From a bacterium (GTDB taxonomy: Bacteria > Actinomycetota > Thermoleophilia > Solirubrobacterales > Solirubrobacteraceae), in the NCBI GenBank assembly GCA_021323635.1, contig JAJPKQ010000022.1, positions 62,001 to 126,000 on the forward strand: DNA of 64,000 nucleotides. The letters are read 5' to 3'. Shown here in pieces: positions 32,976 to 41,516 of this stretch. The notes below the pieces were generated by a model. The model was not told the DNA's origin. It did not search any database and saw only the letters and a list, made by a program, of their open reading frames with translations. Both the position numbers and the translations under genes were made by a program. Position 1 is the stretch's first letter. Every line of letters starts with the position of its first letter.

Positions 32976-32998
32976 GACGCTTTCTGTCTGACAGCGTC
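32976..32998. terminator. Hairpin downstream of tRNA-Ile
   Basis: GACGCT and AGCGTC form a 6-bp stem around an 11-nt loop. There is no T-run on the tRNA strand, so the role is uncertain. The rest of 32919-33073 shows no gene. Confidence 0.25.
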
Positions 32999-33073
32999 CT
33001 ATGCTCGCGCGCGCATTGCCCTTTTGTCGCTGTGCATGACTCTTTAGCGCGTGGTATGACGTGTGGCGTAGCG

Positions 33074-33715
33074 TCATTCTCCATGCGCATCTCGCAGCTC
33101 GAAGTAGAGGACGGCGGCGGCAAGCGACGAGAGCGGGGCGATGAGCACCCCGATCACGACCCGCACCACAAGCCCCACCGCCGCGCCGGCCGATTCGGCA
33201 GCGAGCGTGATCGCGGAGCCGGCCAGGGCGACCATCAGCACCAGCATCAGGATCACCGTGAAGACGCGCCAGCCGTTGCCGCGCACCAGCTCGCGGCTGC
33301 GCCCGAGCGACCCCAGCCCCGGCACGTCCTCGAGCACTATCACGGGCGCATAGACCGACCAGATGCTCAGCAGGATCAGGCCGGGCACGATGAACAGCAA
33401 GAGCCCGAATCCCTCGCAGATCGTCGCGAAGATCGAGACGCCGATCAGGCGGCCGATGCAGGATCGGATCGAGCGCAGCAGCGCGCCGAGCTTGACCTCA
33501 GCGCCGCCCTTGCGCACTTCGGCCACCAGCTCCACGATCATCCCCGTGAAGATCGATGTCCCGAGGACGGAGAACACGAGCGCGAGCAGCGCCAGCCCTG
33601 GCGAGGCGCTGAGCAGGGCGGTCGCAAGCAGCCCGGTGATGAGAAAGACGACCGCCGCCGCAGGCATCAGCACCGCTGACTGCTCGACGTAGATCTGGAA
33701 GACGCTGCGAATCAC
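33074..33715 (-). CDS. Polytopic membrane protein (GPDPase-membrane-domain-like)
   Basis: 213 aa with about six hydrophobic segments (MPAAAVVFLITGLLATALL; LALLALVFSVLGTSIFTGMI; LIGVSIFATICEGFGLLLFI; FTVILMLVLMVALAG; VGLVVRVVIGVLIAPL). The phrase FIVPGLILLSIWSVYAPVIV, then LEDVPGLGSLGRSRELVRGN, is typical of a widespread family of unknown function related to the membrane domain of glycerophosphodiester phosphodiesterases. GTG 33715 is the only start codon before an upstream in-frame stop. Function unknown. Confidence 0.75.
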   Translation of the reverse strand: MIRSVFQIYVEQSAVLMPAAAVVFLITGLLATALLSASPGLALLALVFSVLGTSIFTGMIVELVAEVRKGGAEVKLGALLRSIRSCIGRLIGVSIFATICEGFGLLLFIVPGLILLSIWSVYAPVIVLEDVPGLGSLGRSRELVRGNGWRVFTVILMLVLMVALAGSAITLAAESAGAAVGLVVRVVIGVLIAPLSSLAAAVLYFELRDAHGE

Positions 33716-33802
33716 CGCGCCGGCGTCAATCGGTCGTGGCAGGGGCTGCTCCTTCTCGGCTGCCGCGGCCGCGGCAGTGATCGGCTGTACTCCTGCCGGA
33801 TG

Positions 33803-34531
33803 CTACAGGCGCGCGGCGACCAGCCCCACGGCAAGCAGCAGGACCGCGGCTGAGCAGGCGCGCAGGGCACCCTCCAGGGGCGCCGCGATCGACAGCGCCG
33901 ATAGCGGGCGCACGCTGCCGTCAAGCAAGCGCTGCTCGCCGCCGACCGAAGCGGTGCGCCGCCGCAGCTCCCTGGCCGGCGTCGAGAGGCGGCGCTGGGC
34001 GAGGCTGAGCGCAAAGCAGCCTCCAGCCGCGGCGAGCGCAGCCGGTGTGATTGTCAGCGCGGCGGCCCAGAAGGCGGTCAGCACGGGGAAGGCGCCCCAG
34101 GAGAGGGCGAAGACCAGATCGCTGTGAAAGCGGCCGCCGAAGAGCTCGAGGTTGTAGGCGAGCAACAGAAACGAGCCGATCACGATGAACGCGATCAGCG
34201 TTGCCGAGACGACGGCCGCGCCGTAGGCGCCGATCGCGATCGCCCCGAGCAGCGACACCGTGGCAAGCGCTGCGAGCAGAGGGCTCGAGAGCTGCGTCTG
34301 CAGCGGCCGCCCCTTGAGCTCATCGAGCGCATGTGCGCAGATGCCGACGCCCAGAAAGAAGCCGGCCAGGGTAGCGAGCAGGCGAGCGCCGTGGAAGTGC
34401 GGCGCCAGCGCCGCCCCGATCGCGACATAGCTCAGATGCCAGGCGGTGTAGGGAGGGTGAAGCAGCGTGAGCAGATCGCGCCATCCGCCGCCCGGGAGGG
34501 CATAGAAGGCAGGGCGCGGACGGGTGCCCAC
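33803..34531 (-). CDS. Integral membrane protein, UbiA-like
   Basis: 242 aa with about seven hydrophobic helices. The start LLTLLHPPYTAWHLSYVAIG resembles the first helix of UbiA prenyltransferases, and AHALDELKGRPLQT is placed where those enzymes carry NxxxDxxxD...RP. Only part of the aspartate motif remains (D-x-x-K-G-R-P-L), so catalysis is not assured. It starts 6 bp after the stop of the MenG/UbiE-type methyltransferase, the gene that follows prenyl transfer in menaquinone synthesis, which supports a quinone or prenyl-lipid role. Highly divergent; treat the family as tentative. Confidence 0.6.
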   Translation of the reverse strand: MGTRPRPAFYALPGGGWRDLLTLLHPPYTAWHLSYVAIGAALAPHFHGARLLATLAGFFLGVGICAHALDELKGRPLQTQLSSPLLAALATVSLLGAIAIGAYGAAVVSATLIAFIVIGSFLLLAYNLELFGGRFHSDLVFALSWGAFPVLTAFWAAALTITPAALAAAGGCFALSLAQRRLSTPARELRRRTASVGGEQRLLDGSVRPLSALSIAAPLEGALRACSAAVLLLAVGLVAARL

Positions 34532-34537
34532 CGCGCC

Positions 34538-35299
34538 TCATCCGCCCTCTGCCCGGTGCAAGCTGCGCACACCGACGATCAGCACCCCCGCGCCGAAGCT
34601 CATCCGCCGCAGCTGGGTGATGCCGATGCCGCTCCGCTCCCAGAGCGCGAGCTGCTCGGGGAGCGGCAGGCGAGCATAGAAGTCCGGGATCGAGCGCGCC
34701 AGGAAGCGCCCCGTCTGCGCCCACTCGGGCGAGGCGATCGCCCCTAGCGCGGGCAGGCCTATGCGCGTGTGCAGGCGCCAGAGCAAGCGCAGGCCGGCGT
34801 GTGTGGGCACGCCGAACTCGAGCGCGGCGACGCGCCCACCCGGGCGGACGACGCGGGCGAGCTCCGCGAGCGTCTTGGCGGGGTCATCGACGTAGCGCAG
34901 CAGGTAGGTGAAGGTGAGGTGGTCGAACTGGCCGTCGGCGAAGGGCAGCTGCTCCGCCTGCCCCTCGACCAGCTGCAAGCGCTCTTGCAGCAAGGGGTCG
35001 CCCGCGCGACGTGCGCGCGCTGCAGAGAGCATCTCCGCGCTCTGATCAAGTGCTGTGACACGGCAGCGATAGCGACGCACGAGCGCCGCTGCGACCATCC
35101 CCGTGCCGGTTGCCACGTCGAGGATGTGATCCCCGGGGCCTGCCCTGATCGCGGCAACAAGGGCGCGTCGCCAGCGCGGGTCCTGGCCGAAGGAGAGCAG
35201 GGCGCCCATGCTGTCGTAGCCGGGCGCCAGGGGCGCAAACAGCGCCAGCGCATGGCGCTTGCGCTCGGTTGCGGTGGTCTGGCTGGCGCTTGCGGACAT
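34538..35299 (-). CDS. MenG/UbiE-type quinone methyltransferase
   Basis: 253 aa SAM-dependent methyltransferase. Motif I is ILDVATGTGMVAAAL, the second motif VTALDQSAEMLSAAR, and the UbiE-type signature follows (GQAEQLPFADGQFDHLTFTY, LLRYVDDPAKTLAELARVVR, PGGRVAALEFGVP). It probably methylates demethylmenaquinone. It is first in a leftward pair with the UbiA-like membrane protein 6 bp downstream. No other men genes are in the window. Confidence 0.85.
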   Translation of the reverse strand: MSASASQTTATERKRHALALFAPLAPGYDSMGALLSFGQDPRWRRALVAAIRAGPGDHILDVATGTGMVAAALVRRYRCRVTALDQSAEMLSAARARRAGDPLLQERLQLVEGQAEQLPFADGQFDHLTFTYLLRYVDDPAKTLAELARVVRPGGRVAALEFGVPTHAGLRLLWRLHTRIGLPALGAIASPEWAQTGRFLARSIPDFYARLPLPEQLALWERSGIGITQLRRMSFGAGVLIVGVRSLHRAEGG

Positions 35300-35478
35300 C
35301 GGTCGCTGCTGCTCGGCGCGGACGGCACGCTTGCCGCTGATGCACAGCCTACGCGCTGCGTCTGAGCGCAGGCGGCGCCGGCGCGCTGAAGTCGCGCGCA
35401 GCGGGGGCGCCCCGCACCATCGCGCACGGTGTCCAGCGGCGCTAAAGGTTCTCGCAGGAAGGTGCCGATGAGCCCCTC

Positions 35479-37734
35479 GTGAACCAACCTTCCGGCGGTT
35501 TCAGGGGCCTGTCCTCGACCTTGCGCGGCGGCAGCGTGCCGCGGCTGAAAGTCGCTCGCGCCAGCGCTATCTGCATGCTCGCGGCGACCCTTGGCCTGTG
35601 TGCCGCCGCACCCGCCTCCGCGGAAGTAGTGCACGAAGGTGTGCTGCCGGCCGTCGGCCTGCAGCCGCGGACGGCCAATGTGCTGCGCGACGGCAACACG
35701 CTGGAAGCGATTACCTTCTCCAACAAGTCCAAGAACCCGGTCGTCCACAGCGCGACGGTCTACGCGATCTACTGGGACCCCGAGGGCTTCTACCACGGCG
35801 ACTGGCAGGCGCTGATCAACTCCTTCCTGAAGAACCTCGCCACCACCAGCAGCGCCCAGCCGACGGCGACCGTGCTCGGCGTCGACGCCCTCTACAGCGA
35901 CGCGAGCGGCAGGCCCGCGGCGCGATCGATCGTCTATGGCGGGGCTTATGTCGACTCAAACCCCTACCCGGCCTCCGAATGCGTCGACCCCGCGCCGCTG
36001 GCGCTCGCCGGTGAACTGTTTGTGCCCGGGCTGGGTCCTGAAAAGTGCTTCAGCGACGCCCAGCTGCGCGCCCAGCTTGGCGCCTTTGTCAAGGAACACG
36101 CGCTGCCGACGGGGCTCGAACACATCTACGTCCTGCTGACGCCACCGGGCGTGACGGTCTGTCTCGATGCCGGCGGCGCAAGCGGACGCTGCTCCGACTA
36201 CTACCGCGGCAGCGAAGCCGAAGTCAAGGCACAGACCGGCGGCAAGCAGAACCTGGTGCCAAAGATCGAAGAAGAAGAAAAGCTGGTCGGCGAAGGCAAG
36301 GAAACCGAAAGCGAACGCCTTCACAGCTACCGCAACAGCTTCTGCAGCTACCACTCCTACCTTGAAGCGGGCGGCAGCCCGGTGCTCTATGCGGTCGTCC
36401 CCTGGACCGCGGGCGGCACCGGCGACTACCACCTGCCCGAACGCGACCAGATGCAGGCCTACGACTGCCAGATGGGCAACTTCAACCCCGCCAACACCGA
36501 AAAGGTCGAGGCCGCCGAAAAGAGCGGCGCCGACCAGGAGCCAAATCAGGAAGGGCTTAGCCCTGACGGCGCCTACGACCACGGGCTGGCGGACATCATC
36601 GTCACCCAGATCGGCAGCGAGCTGCAGAACACGATCACCAACCCGCTCCTGAATGCGTGGCAGGGCAGCGCGGGAGGCGAACTGACCGACCAGTGCCGCA
36701 ACTTCTTTGCGGGCGCCGCGGGCCAGTACGCGGCCTCCAACCAGCAGACCGAAGCGGGTACGGTCGCAAACCAGGCGCTCGGAGCGCGCCGCTATGCGCT
36801 CAACGACGGCTTTGACCTGGCCGCGCTGAAGGTTCCCTACCCGGGGGTGCCCTGCCTCACCAGCGTGAGCACGGCCGCAAGCTTTGTCGCCCCCGCGGTC
36901 GCCAACGTGGGCGAAGCGGTAGCCTTCGACGGCGACTCCTCGCTGATGAGCCTCGACTGGTCCGGGTACAGCCTGGGCGAAGTCGGATCGTTCCCTGAAT
37001 TCAGCTGGAGCTTCGGCGACGGCAGCCCCGTGGTGAAGGGCTTCGGACCGCCCTCGCCCGAATGCGAAGTGCCGCTGCAGCCGCACTGCGCGGACTCGGT
37101 CTTCCACACCTTCACCGCAGCGGGCGTCTACTTCGTCACGCTGACGATCAAGGACCGCGGGGGCAACGAATCCTCGATTACGGAAGAAATCAAGATCGAG
37201 GGCCCACCGAGCACGACGTCGACCGGTGGCGGCACGGGGTCGACCACTACGACCACGACGACCACGACCAGCAAGGCGGGTGCCGGCAGCGGCTCATCGT
37301 CGACGCTGCCGGCCCCGAGCGCACACGCGGCAGCGGTGTCAGGCTCGCTGCGCGCGGCGCTCCGTCACGGCCTTGAGATCCGCTATGAAGTCAGCGAGCA
37401 GGTCGCCGGCGAAGTCCAGGTGCTGATGAACGCCAAGCTTGCCCACCGGCTGCACATTCGCGGGCGCCGTGCGCTGGGGCTGCCGAAGGGACAGCCGAGC
37501 GAGATCGTGATCGGGCGCGCTCTGGTGGTCACGCGCAAGGGTGGCAGCGGGCGCGTGCGGGTTCGCTTCAACCGCACGGTCATTCGCGCGCTCAGGCGCC
37601 TGCAGCGCGTGCGGCTGATGTTGCACATGGTGGTCAGAGACGCAGAACGGGCGCATCCGAAGACGGCGGCTGTGACGGGCGTGGTTGTGCTCAAGAGCGG
37701 CACGGCCGCCGGCAGCAGCCGCCGCAAGAGCTGA
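35479..37734 (+). CDS. Secreted EXORDIUM-like protein with PKD domain
   Basis: 751 aa from GTG 35479. A signal peptide ends near 48 (AAPASA-EV). Residues 70-440 resemble the EXORDIUM/phosphate-induced family: VVHSATVYAIYWDPEGF, IYVLLTPPGVTVC, then ITNPLLNAWQGSAGGELTDQC. Where plant relatives have an HE pair before TNPLxNAW, this protein has QIGSELQNTITNP, so a metal-site histidine looks lost. A PKD domain spans about 465-575 (FSWSFGDGSP, HTFTAAGVYFVTLTIKD). A threonine-rich linker (about 580-605) and a basic C-terminal domain follow. Glutamate codons are mostly GAA, unlike neighbours. Probably extracellular; ligand unknown. Confidence 0.75.
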   Translation: MNQPSGGFRGLSSTLRGGSVPRLKVARASAICMLAATLGLCAAAPASAEVVHEGVLPAVGLQPRTANVLRDGNTLEAITFSNKSKNPVVHSATVYAIYWDPEGFYHGDWQALINSFLKNLATTSSAQPTATVLGVDALYSDASGRPAARSIVYGGAYVDSNPYPASECVDPAPLALAGELFVPGLGPEKCFSDAQLRAQLGAFVKEHALPTGLEHIYVLLTPPGVTVCLDAGGASGRCSDYYRGSEAEVKAQTGGKQNLVPKIEEEEKLVGEGKETESERLHSYRNSFCSYHSYLEAGGSPVLYAVVPWTAGGTGDYHLPERDQMQAYDCQMGNFNPANTEKVEAAEKSGADQEPNQEGLSPDGAYDHGLADIIVTQIGSELQNTITNPLLNAWQGSAGGELTDQCRNFFAGAAGQYAASNQQTEAGTVANQALGARRYALNDGFDLAALKVPYPGVPCLTSVSTAASFVAPAVANVGEAVAFDGDSSLMSLDWSGYSLGEVGSFPEFSWSFGDGSPVVKGFGPPSPECEVPLQPHCADSVFHTFTAAGVYFVTLTIKDRGGNESSITEEIKIEGPPSTTSTGGGTGSTTTTTTTTTSKAGAGSGSSSTLPAPSAHAAAVSGSLRAALRHGLEIRYEVSEQVAGEVQVLMNAKLAHRLHIRGRRALGLPKGQPSEIVIGRALVVTRKGGSGRVRVRFNRTVIRALRRLQRVRLMLHMVVRDAERAHPKTAAVTGVVVLKSGTAAGSSRRKS

Positions 37735-37765
37735 CAAGCGCCAGCCGCGCCGTGCGCCGTGCGGA

Positions 37766-38323
37766 TCAGCGTGGCGGCACCTGGTTGTTGACCTGCGGCC
37801 CGTGGTAGAGGTGGTCGTGGTCGGCGCACGCCGCCGGAAAGCGGAAGCGTACGCTGTCGGAGCGCACGCCGTTGTAGCTGGCAAAGAGCGTCACCTCGCC
37901 GAGCGTCCCGACCTTGCAGCGGGGATCGCTGCTGCTGACCACGCGGACCCTGATCCTCATGATGTTCCCCGGCACGCCCCACATCAGCGCGTGGTGGGAG
38001 TGGTAGAGGAGGTGGTGCTCGACGGTCATGATGATCAGCCGATCCGGCTGATCAGGCGATCGATCGACCTGACAGAGGATGCCCGAGACGGTGTCGGCGG
38101 CAAGGTTGATGTTGCCATGGCCGCGCGCGTAGCTTCCATGCGCGCCTGAGATCGGCTGCCCGGTGTGAAAGCCCCAGGGCGGCGTGCCTTCGATGACCGG
38201 GATCTGCGCGCAGTACTGGAGTCGATAGGCGCCCGCGCGCGCGCCCGTTGCGCCGGCCGGTGCCGCCAGCGCCCCTGCCGCGGCCAGCGACGCCAGCGCG
38301 CGAAGCGACGATCTTACGCGCAT
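37766..38323 (-). CDS. Secreted protein of unknown function
   Basis: 185 aa. A signal peptide (RALASLAAAGALAAPAGATG) ends near residue 30. The mature domain has paired cysteines (near 38, 84, 136 and 167) and phrases such as QYCAQIPVIEGTPPWGFHTG, LIIMTVEHHLLYHSHHALMW and VRFRFPAACADHDHLYHG. The many histidines could bind metal, but no family is recognised. A TATAGT hexamer 8 nt before the ATG supports the start and a leaderless transcript. It converges on the EXORDIUM-like gene with 31 bp between stops. Confidence 0.68.
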   Translation of the reverse strand: MRVRSSLRALASLAAAGALAAPAGATGARAGAYRLQYCAQIPVIEGTPPWGFHTGQPISGAHGSYARGHGNINLAADTVSGILCQVDRSPDQPDRLIIMTVEHHLLYHSHHALMWGVPGNIMRIRVRVVSSSDPRCKVGTLGEVTLFASYNGVRSDSVRFRFPAACADHDHLYHGPQVNNQVPPR

Positions 38324-38331
38324 CCCCGGCC

Positions 38332-38337
38332 ACTATA
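38332..38337 (-). promoter_or_regulatory. -10 hexamer TATAGT, leaderless promoter
   Basis: TATAGT on the minus strand ends 8 nt before the ATG at 38323. Confidence 0.45.
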
Positions 38338-38381
38338 GTCGCGCGGTGGTGCCCCGCGCCGGCGGCCGCCGCAGAGCCCCC

Positions 38382-39326
38382 TCAGAGCCCTGGCCAGTGG
38401 CGCGCGACGAAGCCTTCGTTGGAGCGCGCGTCGGGCTGCCAGCGCGAGGCATACGGGCCCGAGCGCCCAACCGTGTCAAAGCGCATCCAGACACCGTCGC
38501 CGACGTTCACGTACATGTAGACGTGGCCGGCATTTGCGTAGATCGTGATCCAGCGTCCGGGCCCGGGCGCCCCCCAGCTCTCCAGCTCCCCTGAGGTCTC
38601 AGGGCGCGCGAGCAGCCCGCCGGCGGCCAGCGCGTAGCTGATCGAGCCGGAGCAGTCGTAGGCGTTGTCCTGGAAGGAGAGGTGCCCGCCGCCGTAGACG
38701 TAGGGGTAGTCGGCGATCGCGTTGGCGCCGGCGATCACGCGCTGGACGATGAGCGGGATTGCGGGCGGGATCGGGATCGTCCCGTTGCCGCCGACCGAGT
38801 TGCCCCCTGGGACCGTGCTGACTCCCGCGCCGGCGCTGTGCTCGAGCGCGCCGAGGCGTGCGAGCGCCTGCCTGACGCGCGCGGTCGAGAGCGCACCGGG
38901 AGCGACAAATGCTTCTGCGGCGCGACGCGGCGAGGATGCCGCGGGGCGTTGCGCAATCGAGGCAGGGGAGACCGGGAAGGAGCTTGCTTCTTCGGGGTCG
39001 CGCTGCTCGGCAGCCGTGTCGGCGCGAGCGGCGCCTGGCGCTTGGGCGCCCGTGGCCGCGCTTGCGCTGCGTGCCGGCGCCGCGGTGCTCGCCTCCAACG
39101 CGGGGGAGCGGCCCGCCTCGATCGCCTTCCTCTGCGGGTGGTGCCCGGTATGACCGAGCAGGAGCACCGCCACTCCGGCGACCAGGGCGAGCGGCACCGG
39201 CAGGAGCAGGGCCGGCGTGGTCAGCCGTCCTTGCAGCGCGCGGCCGAGCGGAGGTCGCTCCAGCACCGACGAGGCCGCCTCGCCGCTGCGCTCACCGCTC
39301 GCTGTGATCTTGCGCACCGGCTTCAT
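38382..39326 (-). CDS. Membrane-anchored NlpC/P60-like cysteine peptidase
   Basis: 314 aa. One membrane segment near residues 39-57 (ALLLPVPLALVAGVAVLLLG) anchors an Ala/Ser/Pro-rich linker (about 60-165). The catalytic domain follows: YPYVYGGGH, AYDCSGSISYALAAGGLL with the nucleophile cysteine (about 225), and the histidine in NAGHVYMYV. NlpC/P60 enzymes cut peptidoglycan stem peptides. Members with a linker of this kind act in the wall outside the membrane. Confidence 0.8.
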   Translation of the reverse strand: MKPVRKITASGERSGEAASSVLERPPLGRALQGRLTTPALLLPVPLALVAGVAVLLLGHTGHHPQRKAIEAGRSPALEASTAAPARSASAATGAQAPGAARADTAAEQRDPEEASSFPVSPASIAQRPAASSPRRAAEAFVAPGALSTARVRQALARLGALEHSAGAGVSTVPGGNSVGGNGTIPIPPAIPLIVQRVIAGANAIADYPYVYGGGHLSFQDNAYDCSGSISYALAAGGLLARPETSGELESWGAPGPGRWITIYANAGHVYMYVNVGDGVWMRFDTVGRSGPYASRWQPDARSNEGFVARHWPGL

Positions 39327-39363
39327 CGTAGTTGCCCGCAGCGCTGGGGACGCCGATCGCGGC

Positions 39364-39369
39364 TAATCT
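39364..39369 (+). promoter_or_regulatory. -10 hexamer TAATCT, leaderless promoter
   Basis: TAATCT ends 7 nt before the ATG at 39377 and decides that start over the upstream TTG at 39332. Confidence 0.45.
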
Positions 39370-39376
39370 GCAGAGG

Positions 39377-39949
39377 ATGCACGAAGAGGTGAGCACGCGC
39401 ACGATCGAGGCGGGCGCAGCTGTCCCGCTCGCGAGCTCGCGAGCTGCGCGCAGAGCGGACATCGATCTCGGCACGGCGGGGCGCACCCCGACGCGTCCGC
39501 TGCACCGGCGCTTTCTGCGTGGGCTGCGCCACCCGCAGAACTGGCTGCAGCTGGCTCGCTTCTCGATTGTGGGCGCAAGCGGCTATGCGGTCAACCTCGG
39601 CGTGCTCGCGCTCTGCGTTCATGTCGCAGCGATCGACTACCACGTCGGCGCCGCGCTGGCCTGGATCGTCGCGGGCGTCAGCAACTTCGTCCTCAACCGC
39701 CACTGGACCTTCAAGGCCCGCGAGGGGCAGGTCCACGTTCAGGCCGCGCGCTTTCTGATCGTCAGCCTGCTGGCGCTGGGCGTCAACGAGCTTGCCCTCA
39801 CGCTGCTCGTCGATGATGGCCACCTCGCCGCTGTGCCCGCGCAGATACCGGCGCTTGCGATATCCACGCCCCTCAACTTCCTTGGCAACAAGCTATGGAG
39901 CTTCCGCACGGACCTATACTCAGACTCTGCCTCGGCGGCGGAGGAATGA
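39377..39949 (+). CDS. GtrA-family membrane protein
   Basis: 190 aa. Four membrane helices in the GtrA pattern: FSIVGASGYAVNLGVLALCV, then HVGAALAWIVAGVSNFVLNR with HWTF, RFLIVSLLALGVNELALTLL and IPALAISTPLNFLGNKLWSF. GtrA proteins are thought to help flip lipid-linked sugars for wall or O-antigen glycosylation. A cytoplasmic N-terminal tail of about 55 residues is specific to this protein. The bifunctional nuclease gene begins 3 bp after its stop. Confidence 0.87.
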   Translation: MHEEVSTRTIEAGAAVPLASSRAARRADIDLGTAGRTPTRPLHRRFLRGLRHPQNWLQLARFSIVGASGYAVNLGVLALCVHVAAIDYHVGAALAWIVAGVSNFVLNRHWTFKAREGQVHVQAARFLIVSLLALGVNELALTLLVDDGHLAAVPAQIPALAISTPLNFLGNKLWSFRTDLYSDSASAAEE

Positions 39950-39952
39950 CTC

Positions 39953-40444
39953 GTGCAGGAGATGGTCATATACGGCGTCAGCTTTGACATGGTGGGCAAG
40001 CAGCCGATCGTCCTGCTGAAGACAGTCGATGGCAACAAATTTCTACCGATCTGGATCGGCCACCCGGAGGCGGCCTCGATCCTGATGAAGCTGCAGGGAG
40101 CCTCCACGCCGCGCCCTATGACCCACGATCTGCTCTGCGACATGCTCGGCGAGCTGCAGGTCAAGTGCACGCGCGTGGCGGTCACCGAGCTGCGCGACAA
40201 CACCTTCTTCGCGTCGATCACGCTGCGCGCCAACGGGCGCGAGCTGGAGATCGACTCGCGCCCGAGCGATGCGATCGCCCTGGCGGTGCGCTGGGGGGTG
40301 CCGATCTTCGCAGCCGACGAGGTGATCGCAGAGTCGGCCATCGAATTCGAGCAGGAGGCCGAAGAGAGCGAGGATGTGGTTGAAAAGTTCAAGGAGTTCC
40401 TCGACCAGGTCTCGCCGGAGGACTTCGCCTCGGGCGAATCCTGA
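39953..40444 (+). CDS. Bifunctional nuclease family protein (BFN/DUF151)
   Basis: 163 aa. Typical features: VVLLKT-type core (PIVLLKTVDGNKFLPIWIGH, PEAASI), RPMTHDLLCDMLGEL, TFFASITL and the signature DSRPSDAIALAVRWGVPIF. The acidic C-terminus (EEAEESEDVVEKFKEFL) may carry a UvrB/UvrC-like motif. Plant BFN relatives cut RNA and DNA; the bacterial role is unclear. GTG start at 39953, 3 bp after gtrA, so they are probably coupled. Confidence 0.88.
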   Translation: MQEMVIYGVSFDMVGKQPIVLLKTVDGNKFLPIWIGHPEAASILMKLQGASTPRPMTHDLLCDMLGELQVKCTRVAVTELRDNTFFASITLRANGRELEIDSRPSDAIALAVRWGVPIFAADEVIAESAIEFEQEAEESEDVVEKFKEFLDQVSPEDFASGES

Positions 40445-40461
40445 GGCGAGGCGTCTGCGCT

Positions 40462-40491
40462 CAGCCCTCCGCGGGCTGCGCCCCTGGGCGC
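40462..40491. terminator. Two adjacent hairpins between convergent genes
   Basis: CAGCCC/GGGCTG (40462-40478) and GCGCCC/GGGCGC (40478-40491) give two GC-rich hairpins between the nuclease and ddl stops. No T-run; they may limit readthrough on both strands. Confidence 0.35.
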
Positions 40492-40505
40492 TGTAGGCCT
40501 CGCGC

Positions 40506-41516
40506 TCAGCCTGCGGGCGTGAGCGGCGCCGCGCGCAGGGCACCAGCCGACCTGCGGCTGAATGCGCTGGCGAGGATGCGCTCGATCAGCTCGTCGAAGC
40601 TGATCCCGGCGGCGTCGGCGGCGAGCGGCAGCAGGCTTGTCTCGGTGAGGCCGGGAACGACGTTGACCTCGAGAATCTCAAGTGCGTCGCTGCCGTCCTG
40701 CAGCATCATGTCCACGCGGGCGTAGCCGTGGCAGCCGAAGAGGTCAAAGCAGCGCAGCGCCAGCTCCTGCGCCCGCGCTGTCACCGGCACAGGCAGCTCC
40801 GCCGGGCAGACCAGCTGCGCCGCGCCGATCTCATAGCGTGAGTCGTAGCTGTAGAACTCCTCGCCGCGCGGGATCGCCTCGACGATCGGCAGCGCGATCG
40901 GCGGGGCCTGGCGCGCGTCGAGCGAGCGCGAGGATGGGGCAAGGACGGCAACGGCGAGGTCGCGACCCTTGATGTGGCGTTCAAGCAGGACCTTGCGATC
41001 GTAGGCGAGTGCGCCGACGATCGCCGCGGGCAGCTCCGCGTCGGAGTGCGCAAACTTGATCCCCAGCGCCGATCCCTGGCTGGCGGGCTTCACGACCAGC
41101 GGGAAGCCCAGCGCGCGCTCGATCCGAGGCAGCGCCGCGGCGACGCCGAGCTCCTCGATCGCCGCCTCCTTGAAGGCGAAGAAGTCGGGGGTGGGCATGC
41201 CCGCCGCGCGCAGCTCGTGCTTGGCGAGGGCCTTGTCGATGCAGCGCGCGCAGGCACCTGGCCCGGAGCCGGTATAGGGCAGCTCGATCGCCTCAAGCAG
41301 CTCCTGGAGCGCTCCGTCCTCGCCGTCGCGCCCGTGCAGGGCGATGAACGCGACCTCCGCGCGCTCGGCCTCCAGCCGCTCAACGAGGTCCGCCCGGACG
41401 TCCACCGGCAGGGCCTCGTGGCCGAGGCGCTCGAGCGCGTCCTCGACCTGGGCGCCTGAGCGCAGCGAGACCGGGCGCTCGAGCGAGCGGCCGCCTTTGA
41501 GCACCGCCACCCTCAT
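40506..41516 (-). CDS. ddl: D-alanine--D-alanine ligase
   Basis: 336 aa ATP-grasp enzyme. N-terminal RVAVLKGGRSLERPVSLRSG, then LPYTGSGPGACARCIDKALA, the ATP-binding lysine in PLVVKPASQG, and the C-terminal metal site EILEVNVVPGLTETSLLPLA. It makes the D-Ala-D-Ala dipeptide of peptidoglycan. The glycine loop reads GSALGIKF where many relatives have GSSxGV. Its ATG overlaps the stop of the upstream aminotransferase (ATGA), so both are cotranslated. Confidence 0.92.
   Translation of the reverse strand: MRVAVLKGGRSLERPVSLRSGAQVEDALERLGHEALPVDVRADLVERLEAERAEVAFIALHGRDGEDGALQELLEAIELPYTGSGPGACARCIDKALAKHELRAAGMPTPDFFAFKEAAIEELGVAAALPRIERALGFPLVVKPASQGSALGIKFAHSDAELPAAIVGALAYDRKVLLERHIKGRDLAVAVLAPSSRSLDARQAPPIALPIVEAIPRGEEFYSYDSRYEIGAAQLVCPAELPVPVTARAQELALRCFDLFGCHGYARVDMMLQDGSDALEILEVNVVPGLTETSLLPLAADAAGISFDELIERILASAFSRRSAGALRAAPLTPAG

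Noticed and set aside
37240-37290. ACC/ACG repeat tract as a microsatellite
   Set aside because: It encodes the threonine-rich linker of the PKD protein and is explained by coding needs.
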